From JAVXTH01 sp036642795 (lineage in GTDB: Bacteria; Bacillota_I; Bacilli_A; Erysipelotrichales; Erysipelotrichaceae): DNA of 31,223 nucleotides. Location of the stretch: NCBI GenBank assembly GCA_036642795.1, contig JAVXTH010000018.1:1-31223 (forward strand), written 5' to 3'. Numbering within the stretch: position 1 is the first letter of the stretch; every line of letters starts with the position of its first letter. Position numbers and translations under genes: made by a program. Positions 1 through 6,490 of the stretch are shown piece after piece. The notes under the pieces were generated by a model that was given only the letters and a program-made list of their open reading frames with translations, made no database searches and was not told the origin of the DNA.

Positions 1-436
1 GTGAAATTGAAGATAATTGTTTAAATTCTTTCATAAATGCTTGTTGTTCAATGTAATTTGAGATAACACTAATTGCACACACAACTGAATCTATTCCCAT
101 TTGATAGAAAAAATCTGTCTTTAATGGATCATTTACAAGTGCTACGGTTTTCTCAACATGAAATAGTTTCTTACAAAGTTCACAAATTACTAAGTTATCA
201 TCATCTCTTTGAGTTAAAGCAATGGCCATATAATTGCTTTCCGCATTGGCATCTTCTAATACAAAGGCTTTGGTTCCATCTCCTTGAATTACCTTTAGTT
301 CATCAATTTCCGCAAGTTTTAAACAATTTGTATAATCATTATTAATTGCTGTAACATGATATCCTTTATCAATTAATGATTTTGATAATGAAATGGCTTT
401 ATGATAACCGCCAATTAATAAAATATTATTTTTCAT
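1..436 (-). CDS. TrkA-N/RCK-type potassium-uptake regulator, partial (C-terminus beyond window)
   Basis: About 145 codons are visible from the ATG at 436; the frame is still open at the window edge, so the end is missing. The protein begins MKNNILLIGGYHKA and has the beta-alpha-beta layout of a TrkA-N (RCK) nucleotide-binding domain, with the typical later pieces VIQGDGT, ALTQRDDDN and NDP. In Trk/Ktr systems such cytoplasmic subunits bind NAD(H) or ATP and gate a membrane TrkH/KtrB channel. The first ten bases of the gene overlap the end of the upstream trkA-like gene, so the two are translationally coupled. The glycine-rich loop is GGYHKA rather than GxGxxG, so nucleotide binding may be altered or lost in this partner. 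Family is well supported; the exact role is inferred. Confidence 0.8.
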   Translation of the reverse strand, partial: MKNNILLIGGYHKAISLSKSLIDKGYHVTAINNDYTNCLKLAEIDELKVIQGDGTKAFVLEDANAESNYMAIALTQRDDDNLVICELCKKLFHVEKTVALVNDPLKTDFFYQMGIDSVVCAISVISNYIEQQAFMKEFKQLSSIS

Positions 437-884
437 AAAGTTCACATCCTTTTTTACGATTTAAAATATGATCAATTTTATGTGCAGATAATACGGCAGG
501 ACAAATCGTTTCAATTCCATATTCCTGATAAACACATTCTCTTTGTGGATCATATAATCTAGAGATTACATGTTTCGCATGAAATACATTCTTAGCAATC
601 TGGGCAACCATTACATTTGTATTATCGTTATTTGTTACGCAGACAATGGTTTCATAATCTTCCATATGAATCTCTTTTAAATAAGCTAAATCTAAAGCAT
701 TTCCCTCTAAGGTTAAACCACCAAATGAATCGGATAGTTTACGAAACGCTTTGCCATCTTTATCGATGATCGTAACATTGTGATTTTGTTGCGCTAATGA
801 ATTCGCAAGCGTTGCACCTAATCTTCCACAACCGATAATTAAAACATTTAATTCATCACTTTTATTTATCATTTTAATATTCAT
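426..884 (-). CDS. trkA: TrkA family potassium uptake regulator (RCK N-terminal domain)
   Basis: A 152-residue protein, close to one RCK N-domain with little C-terminal extension. VLIIGCGRLGATLA carries a canonical GxGxxG dinucleotide loop, IIDKD is the acidic end of beta-2, and EGNALD and CVTNNDNTN follow as in TrkA/KtrA. It should act in the cytoplasm as the nucleotide-sensing ring of a Trk/Ktr potassium transporter whose membrane subunit is probably left of the window. The ATG at 884 overlaps the TGA of the TPR gene (ATGA) and has a GAGGAGAG ribosome site, so the start is firm. It is followed, with overlap, by a second, degenerate RCK gene, suggesting a hetero-oligomeric regulator pair. 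Confidence 0.87.
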   Translation of the reverse strand: MNIKMINKSDELNVLIIGCGRLGATLANSLAQQNHNVTIIDKDGKAFRKLSDSFGGLTLEGNALDLAYLKEIHMEDYETIVCVTNNDNTNVMVAQIAKNVFHAKHVISRLYDPQRECVYQEYGIETICPAVLSAHKIDHILNRKKGCELYEK

Positions 885-1267
885 AATCTCTCTCCTCGTT
901 TAATCATATGACCAATTCCTTTTTCATCATATTCCATTTTATATCTAACTTTCTTATCCTCTAACAAAGGACAATCTTGCTGCGTATAGGCAATGGTTGC
1001 TTTTTTATTTAAGCATACAAATCTTTCCATATTCCATCGAGCAGGTAAGTAGCTTGGATCTAAGGCATAAGCAGCCCGATAGTGTGCCATTGCCAATTGC
1101 TTATCCCCGCTTTTTTCCATCATAATTCCCATCAGGTTATGAGGGAGTGCACTATGAGGATACAACATCATTGCTTTTACAACTTCTCCATAGAGTACTT
1201 CTTTACTTAATTGATGCTTCTTAACACTTTCACATAAGGAAAGCAGTTCTTCTTTTTCTTGTTTCAT
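881..1267 (-). CDS. Small TPR-repeat protein, first gene of the trk operon
   Basis: About 128 residues from the ATG at 1267. Roughly residues 35-95 form tetratricopeptide helices (for example HNLMGIMMEKSGDKQLAMAH and AAYALDP), so a protein-protein adaptor is likely. The C-terminal 40 residues (CPLLEDKK to IKRGERL) resemble nothing I recognise. An in-frame TTG at 1291 would add eight residues, but it lies at or before the transcription start implied by an extended -10 (TGCTAAAAT, reverse complement of 1296-1304) and its only SD directly abuts it; I prefer the ATG although its ribosome site is weak. It shares an ATGA overlap with trkA. A role linking the transporter regulators to another partner is a guess from position. 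Confidence 0.68.
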   Translation of the reverse strand: MKQEKEELLSLCESVKKHQLSKEVLYGEVVKAMMLYPHSALPHNLMGIMMEKSGDKQLAMAHYRAAYALDPSYLPARWNMERFVCLNKKATIAYTQQDCPLLEDKKVRYKMEYDEKGIGHMIKRGERL

Positions 1268-1295
1268 ATTTTCGTCTTCTTTCTTAAGCAATCCT

Positions 1296-1360
1296 ATTTT
1301 AGCAAATCTTTTGTGAGTGTGATGTGATAAGAATGACTTCGATGTGATAATCCTGTGAGT
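1296..1360 (-). promoter_or_regulatory. trk operon promoter with phased TCACA boxes
   Basis: Read on the minus strand, TCACA occurs four times (plus-strand TGTGA at 1312, 1323, 1343 and 1354), at spacings 11-20-11, within two exact 10-mers TTATCACATC (1321-1330 and 1341-1350) flanked by two ACTCACA copies. The proximal copies overlap the -35 position of an extended -10 TGCTAAAAT (1296-1304). Boxes in 10-11-bp phase at the -35 are typical of OmpR/PhoB-family activators; the KdpE-like regulator next door is the obvious candidate, but that link is inference. Confidence 0.6.
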
Positions 1361-1391
1361 AAAAAAAAACTACCTCAATTAAGAGATAGTT
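1361..1391 (-). terminator. Rho-independent terminator of the kdpDE-like operon
   Basis: On the minus strand a 9-bp stem AACTATCTC/GAGGTAGTT (one G-U pair, six-base loop) is followed by a run of nine T. It overlaps the last base of the kdpE-like stop codon and separates it from the trk operon promoter. Confidence 0.85.
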
Positions 1392-2089
1392 CATTCATCC
1401 ACTAAGCGATAACCAACACCAATTTCAGTTAAGATATACCTAGGTTTAGCTGGTACTTTTTCAATCTTTCTGCGCATGGAAGCCATCAATGCACGCAAAG
1501 CTTGGGTATCACTTCCATAATTTGCTCCCCAAAGCTCTTTTAAAATACTTCCCGTTGTCATTACTTTTCCGGCATTCTTTCCAAGTAAAGCAAGTAAATT
1601 ATATTCCATTGGCGTCATATGTAATTCACAGCCATCCAAATAAACTAAATGCTTCGTGTAATCTATTTTAAGCGTTCCTACTTGAAACACCATGTTCACA
1701 CGTTCACTTCCCTGTTTATAAAGATGTCGAATCGCAACCCGAATCCGTGCTAGTAATTCAACGGCCGAAAAAGGTTTGGTTAGATAATCATCGGCCCCTA
1801 AATCAAGTGCAGCGACTTTTTCTTTATCTTGATCACGGGCTGATACAACAATAATTGGCATTTGTGAGAATTCTCTCACTTCCCTTAAGATTTCCATACC
1901 ATCCACATCTGGTAAGCCTAAATCAAGTAACATTAAATCAATGGATTCACTTATTAATAAACGTTTAGCGCTCGCTCCATCGCTTGCACTAAAACAGCGA
2001 AAACCTTCACTATCCAGTGAATAATTTATAAATTTACGAATTTGTGGATCATCTTCCACGATTAATATTTTCTCATTATAATTACTCAT
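1391..2089 (-). CDS. kdpE: KdpE-like OmpR-family response regulator
   Basis: 232 residues: receiver domain about 7-120 and winged-helix Trans_reg_C domain about 135-230. Acidic pocket ED at 12-13, phospho-acceptor D56 in LLDLGLPD, switch region SARD and KPF with the conserved lysine are all present. The DNA-binding half ends in EIGVGYRLVDE, close to the KdpE ending. In other bacteria KdpE activates kdpFABC when potassium is low; no kdpFABC is seen here, and the next operon codes for Trk regulators, so those are the likely targets. The ATG at 2089 lies inside the end of the sensor gene, with a GAGGAGG ribosome site, so sensor and regulator are co-translated. The terminator at 1361-1391 ends the operon. 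Confidence 0.88.
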   Translation of the reverse strand: MSNYNEKILIVEDDPQIRKFINYSLDSEGFRCFSASDGASAKRLLISESIDLMLLDLGLPDVDGMEILREVREFSQMPIIVVSARDQDKEKVAALDLGADDYLTKPFSAVELLARIRVAIRHLYKQGSERVNMVFQVGTLKIDYTKHLVYLDGCELHMTPMEYNLLALLGKNAGKVMTTGSILKELWGANYGSDTQALRALMASMRRKIEKVPAKPRYILTEIGVGYRLVDE

Positions 2090-3593
2090 CCTTAGCCTCC
2101 TCTAATGGTAAGGTAAACATAAACTCTGCCCCTGTCTCACCTTTCACATTGCTCGCTTTGATATCGCCACCATGTACCTTAACAATCGCGGAACATATCG
2201 TTAAACCTAATCCCATCCCATGCTGTGCATCCGCATGTTTTGTATTAGTAGAATAAAACATTTCAAATATCTTAGGAAAATCCGCATCACTGATTCCACT
2301 ACCATAATCTCTTACTACCGTTTTCGCATACTCGCCCTCTTTACTTAAGGTAATTGAAATAGGAGCATCGTTTGGTGAGTGTTTAATCGCATTATCTAAG
2401 AGATTAATAATAACTTGTTCAATTAATTTCGCATCTACTTTCACTAATAACAACGCTTCTGGTGTATGAACATTTATTTCGTACTTAGGTGAGCTTTGTG
2501 AAACATGATGAACCGCACTACCAATAATTTCTTCTAAGACTTCACTTTCTTGGTGAAGTGGTACTTTTCCACTTTGTAATCGCGTTAAACTTAAAATGTT
2601 TTCAACAAGTGAATGCAACCAATTTGCTTCTTGGTGAATATCACGAGCTAAATCATGGCGTGGATCATTTTTTTTACTCATGTCCATCATCATTTCAGAA
2701 GTACCGATGATCGCCGATAATGGTGTTCTTAAATCATGCGATATCGCTCTTAATAAATTAGAACGATACCGTTCTTGTTCCACCTCTTCATGAACCGCAA
2801 TCTTTTCTTGGGATAAATTAAAACGGTCCATCGCAAGGGCTGTACTTTCATTCATCGCTTGCATTAAGTGAATCTGAGATGGCGTTAATTGTTCCCCAAT
2901 TTCACTTTTAATTCGAAATACTCCAAGTAAGATTTCTTGACCATAAATAGGCCATTCATAATATTCATGATCTACTTGATAATGATTTCCACGAAATTCA
3001 AATTTTTTCTTTAACGCTTTCCCATCCATTTTTTCCCCAAGAATTTGTGAACCATCTAATTTTTGAATTAAAAATTGATGATTTAATGTTTCATTAAAAT
3101 ATAAACACTCAACTTCACAATTCATCACTTTACTGATTTCTTCAATTGCAGTTGATACAATATGATCCATATTCAATGCTCCACTTAAACGATTCGTTAA
3201 CCGATAAAGAGCACTTGCTTCCATTTCTTTATGTTGTGCTTCAATCGCATTTTGCTTTGCACTTGAAGTTAATGCACTTGTAATCAAAGCTGTGATTGTC
3301 ATAACGATAAAAGTAATAAAATAATAAGGATCTTTAACCGCTAAACTATAGAAAGGTGCCGTAAAGAAATAATTATAAGATAAAGTCGCAAGAATCGAAG
3401 CTAAAATACCAAAGATAAAACCTTCACTATAACGAGCTGTTAAGAAAACAGCGAAGATATAAATAATGACAATATTCGCTTCTGGGATACCATTATCGCG
3501 AAAGAATAAACCAATCATTGATGATATCGTAAGCAATGCAGACATTAAGATAAAAGAATAAATCATATTCTTAATAATTTTTTTATATGCCAT
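2082..3593 (-). CDS. KdpD-like sensor histidine kinase, lacking the N-terminal KdpD/USP half
   Basis: 503 residues from the ATG at 3593, chosen because GTGGAGG lies six bases upstream; an in-frame GTG at 3605 overlaps that site. Four membrane segments (about 12-30, 41-53, 57-77, 90-109) form a DUF4118 region, followed by a GAF-like linker (about 130-255), the dimerisation helix with H286 in AISHDLRTPLS, N box EQVIINLLDNAIKH, G1 DYGSGIS and G2 GMGLGLTI. Full KdpD is about 890 residues with an ATP-binding KdpD domain and a universal-stress-like domain in front of the membrane part; both are absent and the protein starts directly at the membrane region. It should still phosphorylate the KdpE-like regulator. 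What it senses is unknown: turgor or potassium by analogy only. Confidence 0.87.
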   Translation of the reverse strand: MAYKKIIKNMIYSFILMSALLTISSMIGLFFRDNGIPEANIVIIYIFAVFLTARYSEGFIFGILASILATLSYNYFFTAPFYSLAVKDPYYFITFIVMTITALITSALTSSAKQNAIEAQHKEMEASALYRLTNRLSGALNMDHIVSTAIEEISKVMNCEVECLYFNETLNHQFLIQKLDGSQILGEKMDGKALKKKFEFRGNHYQVDHEYYEWPIYGQEILLGVFRIKSEIGEQLTPSQIHLMQAMNESTALAMDRFNLSQEKIAVHEEVEQERYRSNLLRAISHDLRTPLSAIIGTSEMMMDMSKKNDPRHDLARDIHQEANWLHSLVENILSLTRLQSGKVPLHQESEVLEEIIGSAVHHVSQSSPKYEINVHTPEALLLVKVDAKLIEQVIINLLDNAIKHSPNDAPISITLSKEGEYAKTVVRDYGSGISDADFPKIFEMFYSTNTKHADAQHGMGLGLTICSAIVKVHGGDIKASNVKGETGAEFMFTLPLEEAKDE

Positions 3594-3622
3594 AATATCC
3601 TCCACAAGAATAAATTTTCTTT

Positions 3623-3628
3623 ATTATA
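3623..3628 (-). promoter_or_regulatory. -10 element of the kdpDE-like operon
   Basis: A perfect TATAAT on the minus strand lies about 30 bases upstream of the sensor start. No good -35 is visible at 17 bases, so this promoter may need an activator. Confidence 0.5.
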
Positions 3629-3666
3629 CTCCGATTTTAATGAGTTGCGTGTTTTTTTTATTTTTT

Positions 3667-3676
3667 ATGCTATAAT
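3667..3676 (+). promoter_or_regulatory. Extended -10 promoter for the 58-residue peptide gene
   Basis: ATGCTATAAT contains a TGnTATAAT extended -10 and lies 32 bases before the ATG at 3709. No clear -35 is visible, as is common for extended -10 promoters. It diverges from the kdpD-like promoter. Confidence 0.6.
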
Positions 3677-3708
3677 AAAAGAAAGAAACGAAGCATTTAA
3701 GGAGTATT

Positions 3709-3885
3709 ATGAAAAATTTATCTCATAAACAAATTATTTTAATTCTTTTACTTGTCATAACAGCTGTTGTATGCGCTTATGCCTTATATACAGTAAACCT
3801 TTATTTATCGATTCCCACCTGCATTATTGTGATTATTCTAGCGATTTGCTTAAGTGAATCTTTAAAACAAGCAGCTGAAAAATAG
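3709..3885 (+). CDS. Small two-helix membrane protein (58 aa), unknown function
   Basis: A complete short gene: extended -10 promoter, AAGGAG seven bases before the ATG, 58 codons, TAG, and an immediate intrinsic terminator. The peptide starts MKNLSHKQ, then has two hydrophobic segments (about 9-29 and 33-48) around the short polar turn YTVN, and a charged tail ESLKQAAEK. It should sit in the membrane as a helical hairpin with both ends in the cytoplasm. I do not recognise a family. It stands alone between two minus-strand operons, and the intact expression signals argue that it is real. A regulatory micro-protein for the nearby sensor or potassium transporter is possible but is only a guess. 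Confidence 0.72.
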   Translation: MKNLSHKQIILILLLVITAVVCAYALYTVNLYLSIPTCIIVIILAICLSESLKQAAEK

Positions 3886-3909
3886 GAACTACTAGGTTCC
3901 TATTTTTTT
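3882..3909 (+). terminator. Intrinsic terminator of the small membrane protein gene
   Basis: An 8-bp stem ATAGGAAC/GTTCCTAT with a six-base loop, followed by six T. The stem includes the stop codon. Confidence 0.85.
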
Positions 3910-3913
3910 AGAC

Positions 3914-3939
3914 AAAAAAAAGGAGTTACGAATAACTCC
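3914..3939 (-). terminator. Intrinsic terminator of the GGGtGRT operon
   Basis: On the minus strand an 8-bp stem AGGAGTTA/TAACTCCT with a four-base loop is followed by seven T. It is back-to-back with the plus-strand terminator at 3882-3909. Confidence 0.88.
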
Positions 3940-3952
3940 TAATTTAAGTTTA

Positions 3953-4951
3953 TTATTTTAAAGCTTCAGAGATTGCTACGGCAACTGCAACACTAGCACC
4001 AACCATTGGATTATTACCCATTCCAATTAATCCCATCATTTCTACATGGGCAGGAACAGAAGAAGATCCAGCGAATTGTGCATCGGAGTGCATTCTTCCC
4101 ATCGTATCTGTCATACCATAAGAAGCAGGTCCAGCACCCATATTATCTGGGTGAAGAGTACGTCCTGTACCACCACCTGATGCTACTGAGAAGTATTTCT
4201 TACCTTGTTCAATACATTCTTTTTTATAAGTACCAGCTACTGGATGTTGGAAACGAGTTGGGTTTGTTGAGTTACCTGTAATAGAAACATCAACACCTTC
4301 TGCGTGCATAATGGCAACACCTTCACGTACATCATCACAACCATAACAGTTAACTTTAGCACGTTCACCATCAGAGTAAGGAGTTTTAGAAAGAACAGCT
4401 AATTCACTTGTAAAGTAATCAAATTTAGTCTCAACATAAGTAAAGCCGTTGATTCTAGAAATAATCTTAGCAGCATCTTTACCTAAACCATTTAAGATAA
4501 CTCTTAAAGGTTCAATGCGCGCTTTATTTGCATTACGAGCAATACCAATTGCACCTTCTGCTGCCGCAAATGATTCATGTCCTGCTAAGAATGCGAAGCA
4601 TTTCGTGCTTTCAGATAATAACATTGCAGCTAAATTACCATGACCTAAACCAACTTTACGATCATCTGCTACACTACCAGGGATACAGAAAGCTTGTAAG
4701 CCTTCTCCAAGTGTTTTCGCAACATCATAAGCTGTTTTATCACCTTTTTTGATTGCCATTGCAGCGCCTACTGTATAAGCCCAACAAGCGTTATCAAAAC
4801 AGATTGGTTGAATATCTCTTACGATTTTTGCTACATCAACGCCAAGATCATCACAAATTTTCTTTGCTTCTTCAACAGAAGAGATACCATGAGCGTTTAA
4901 AACTTTGTTAATTACATCAATACGTCTTTCATAACTTTCAAATAATGCCAT
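3953..4951 (-). CDS. GGGtGRT family protein (function unknown)
   Basis: 332 residues. The signature GGGTGRTLHPDNMGAGPAS is at about 259-277, which names the family. Other conserved-looking parts are GLGHGNLAAM (101-110), AGHESFA, CYGCDDVREG with two cysteines (202, 205), and ISGNSTNP-like SITGNSTNP (223-231). No signal peptide or membrane segment is visible, so it should be cytoplasmic. The family is found in anaerobic Firmicutes beside an IscU-like scaffold gene, exactly as here (12-base gap, ribosome site GAGGAAG inside the gap). A role in assembling or using an Fe-S or related metal cofactor is inferred from that partner; the reaction is not known. The name is secure and the function is not. 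Confidence 0.92.
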   Translation of the reverse strand: MALFESYERRIDVINKVLNAHGISSVEEAKKICDDLGVDVAKIVRDIQPICFDNACWAYTVGAAMAIKKGDKTAYDVAKTLGEGLQAFCIPGSVADDRKVGLGHGNLAAMLLSESTKCFAFLAGHESFAAAEGAIGIARNANKARIEPLRVILNGLGKDAAKIISRINGFTYVETKFDYFTSELAVLSKTPYSDGERAKVNCYGCDDVREGVAIMHAEGVDVSITGNSTNPTRFQHPVAGTYKKECIEQGKKYFSVASGGGTGRTLHPDNMGAGPASYGMTDTMGRMHSDAQFAGSSSVPAHVEMMGLIGMGNNPMVGASVAVAVAISEALK

Positions 4952-4963
4952 GATTTCTTCCTC

Positions 4964-5656
4964 CTATTCTTGTCTTGGGTCAATATATTTCGCAGCATCT
5001 GCGAAACGACCGTAACTGCCTTTAGCGGCTTCTAGTGCATCTTTAGCGTCCGTACCTTTTTTGATAGCGTCCATAAATTTGCCCATATTTACATATTCAT
5101 AACCGATGATTTCATCGTTTTTATCTAATCCTAATTTCATAATGTAACCTTCAGCAAGTTCAAGGTAACGAGGTCCTTTTAATTTAGTTGAATAACAAGT
5201 ACCAACTTGAGAACGAGTTCCTTTACCTAAATCTTCAAGGCCAGCACCGATTGGTAATCCACCTTCTGAGAATGCGGATTGTGTACGACCATAAGCAATT
5301 TGTAAGAATAATTCACGCATTGCTGTATTGATGGCATCACATACTAAGTCTGTGTTTAAAGCCTCCAATAATGTCTTACCAACGATTGCCTCTGAAGCCA
5401 TCGCTGCTGAGTGAGTCATACCAGAACAACCTAATGTCTCGATCAAAGCCTCCTCAATAATTCCGTTTTTAACGTTCAATGTTAATTTACAAGCACCTTG
5501 TTGGGGAGCACACCAACCAATACCGTGCGTTAAACCACTAATATCTTTGATTTCCCTAGAGTTAACCCATTTACCTTCTTCAGGAATAGGTGCACAACCG
5601 TGGCTAGCGCCTGCGGCAACTGTACACATGTTTTCTACTTCTTTTGAATATATCAT
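4964..5656 (-). CDS. IscU/NifU-N-like iron-sulfur cluster assembly scaffold protein
   Basis: 230 residues, longer than IscU (about 130). The region GWCAPQQGACKLTLNVKNG (48-66) followed by ETLGCSGMTHSAAMASE (73-89) aligns by eye with the IscU stretch around its first two ligand cysteines. C77 takes the place of the second IscU cysteine. The first site is shifted (C49 and C56 rather than a Cys in APxCGD), and C106 in LVCDAI may be the third. N-terminal C11 and C21 are extra. The protein probably carries a transient Fe-S cluster in the cytoplasm for a dedicated partner, presumably the GGGtGRT protein just downstream. The ATG at 5656 has GGAG 11 bases upstream (a long spacing); an ATG at 5629 is a weaker alternative. 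No NifS/IscS, SufBCD or IscA gene is adjacent. Confidence 0.87.
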   Translation of the reverse strand: MIYSKEVENMCTVAAGASHGCAPIPEEGKWVNSREIKDISGLTHGIGWCAPQQGACKLTLNVKNGIIEEALIETLGCSGMTHSAAMASEAIVGKTLLEALNTDLVCDAINTAMRELFLQIAYGRTQSAFSEGGLPIGAGLEDLGKGTRSQVGTCYSTKLKGPRYLELAEGYIMKLGLDKNDEIIGYEYVNMGKFMDAIKKGTDAKDALEAAKGSYGRFADAAKYIDPRQE

Positions 5657-5683
5657 GTCTGTTCAATCTCCTTTCTCATCCTT

Positions 5684-5785
5684 CTACTGATGACAACTAT
5701 ATGCTAATCTCTTACTAGAGTGATAGCCAAATATTAAAAAATCCATGCCGATAAGGACTAAAATCAATCCATAATGTGATGCCAT
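5684..5785 (-). CDS. Possible 33-residue leader peptide or gene remnant
   Basis: In the roughly 165-base leader of the Fe-S operon, a frame from the ATG at 5785 to the TAG at 5684 encodes a peptide starting MASHYGLILVLIGMDF and ending KRLAYSCHQ. Composition is protein-like (one hydrophobic helix, then a basic tail) and the frame stays open ten further codons upstream (ending FLNE). No Shine-Dalgarno is visible before the ATG, so it could be a leader peptide with an unusual start, or the remnant of a small membrane protein gene. The TAG lies just before the ribosome site of the scaffold gene. The call is uncertain. Confidence 0.35.
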   Translation of the reverse strand: MASHYGLILVLIGMDFLIFGYHSSKRLAYSCHQ

Positions 5786-5829
5786 TTCATTTAAAAAAAC
5801 GGATGAGAATGCTTTCTATTCTCTTATTA

Positions 5830-5858
5830 ATGATAGTCTTTTTTAAATTCTATGTCAA
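5830..5858 (-). promoter_or_regulatory. Sigma-A promoter of the Fe-S scaffold/GGGtGRT operon
   Basis: On the minus strand a perfect TTGACA (5853-5858) is separated by 17 bases from TATCAT (5830-5835). Predicted start near 5823 gives a leader of about 165 bases. A 6-bp hairpin GAGAAT/ATTCTC (about 5803-5821) followed by seven T lies at the front of the leader and might act as a weak attenuator. Confidence 0.8.
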
Positions 5859-5884
5859 TATAAAACACACCTAGTTATGCCCGA

Positions 5885-5902
5885 TTGTGCACATTTTCAC
5901 AT
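5885..5902. promoter_or_regulatory. Rex/FNR/CRP-like operator palindrome
   Basis: The 18-mer TTGTGCACATTTTCACAT matches the Rex consensus TTGTGAA-N4-TTCACAA at 12 of 14 fixed positions and the FNR/CRP consensus TGTGA-N6-TCACA at 9 of 10. It is centred about 70 bases upstream of the predicted start of the Fe-S operon, a place usual for class I CRP/FNR activation. Which regulator binds cannot be decided here. Confidence 0.55.
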
Positions 5903-5951
5903 ATAATTTTAGCTTTACAAAATGAAACCGCTACCTTTTATATAAACCACT

Positions 5952-5987
5952 AAAAAAGTATCTAACATAATGAATGAAAGATACTTT
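5952..5987 (-). terminator. Intrinsic terminator of the rubredoxin-ferredoxin operon
   Basis: On the minus strand an 8-bp stem AAGTATCT/AGATACTT with a 15-base loop is followed by a T-run. It sits ten bases after the ferredoxin stop codon. The rest of the gap up to 5656 holds the leader, promoter and operator listed above. Confidence 0.8.
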
Positions 5988-5996
5988 ATTACTTAC

Positions 5997-6488
5997 TTAA
6001 CCATTATTGTCTAATAAAACTAATAAGCGTTTTACCACATCAACCGGGAAATCACTTGCAATTGGATGATCAATTAAAGACTGTAAGAATTCATGCGTAT
6101 TATTACTTTGTGGTAACATATAACCTGCTTCACGAATAATATCTTCACCCATCAAATGATTTGATTTGCTAATCGCTTCCATTAATTGTGCTAATACTTT
6201 ATTATCGGTTGTTTCTTTGATTTGTAAGGCAATCTTTTCTTGTTTTACTTTACTTAAAGAAAAAGCCTTCATAGCAGATACAACACTTTCATCATGAACT
6301 TGTTGCGCTGCATATTTTTCTGGTACCATTGAAATTGCTTTGGAAGGACAGGCAGCTGCACATAAACCACATCCAATACATTTATCTACATCAATAATAC
6401 TATTCTCGGTATCAGCAGCACCAGTTGGACAAACATAAAGGCATAAGCAATCTTTTGTACATAATCGAATCGTTCTAACCGCATGCAT
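5997..6488 (-). CDS. Ferredoxin-type 2[4Fe-4S] protein with Asp-variant first cluster and helical C-terminus
   Basis: 163 residues. The N-terminal 50 residues hold two cluster motifs. The second is canonical, CIGCGLCAAACP (37-48). The first is CTKDCLCLYVCP (10-21): at the second ligand position of CxxCxxCxxxCP there is Asp13, with an extra Cys14 beside it. CxxDxxCxxxCP is the pattern of the Asp-ligated cluster of Pyrococcus furiosus ferredoxin. Residues 60-163 form a helical domain without cysteines that I do not recognise. It should be a cytoplasmic electron carrier. The gene starts two bases after the rubredoxin-like gene ends, with AAAGGGG as ribosome site, so the two proteins probably exchange electrons. 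Confidence 0.85.
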   Translation of the reverse strand: MHAVRTIRLCTKDCLCLYVCPTGAADTENSIIDVDKCIGCGLCAAACPSKAISMVPEKYAAQQVHDESVVSAMKAFSLSKVKQEKIALQIKETTDNKVLAQLMEAISKSNHLMGEDIIREAGYMLPQSNNTHEFLQSLIDHPIASDFPVDVVKRLLVLLDNNG

Positions 6489-6490
6489 AA

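Noticed and set aside
73..345. Plus-strand 90-codon frame
   Set aside because: It lies wholly opposite the partial RCK gene, whose protein is clearly real; no ribosome site.
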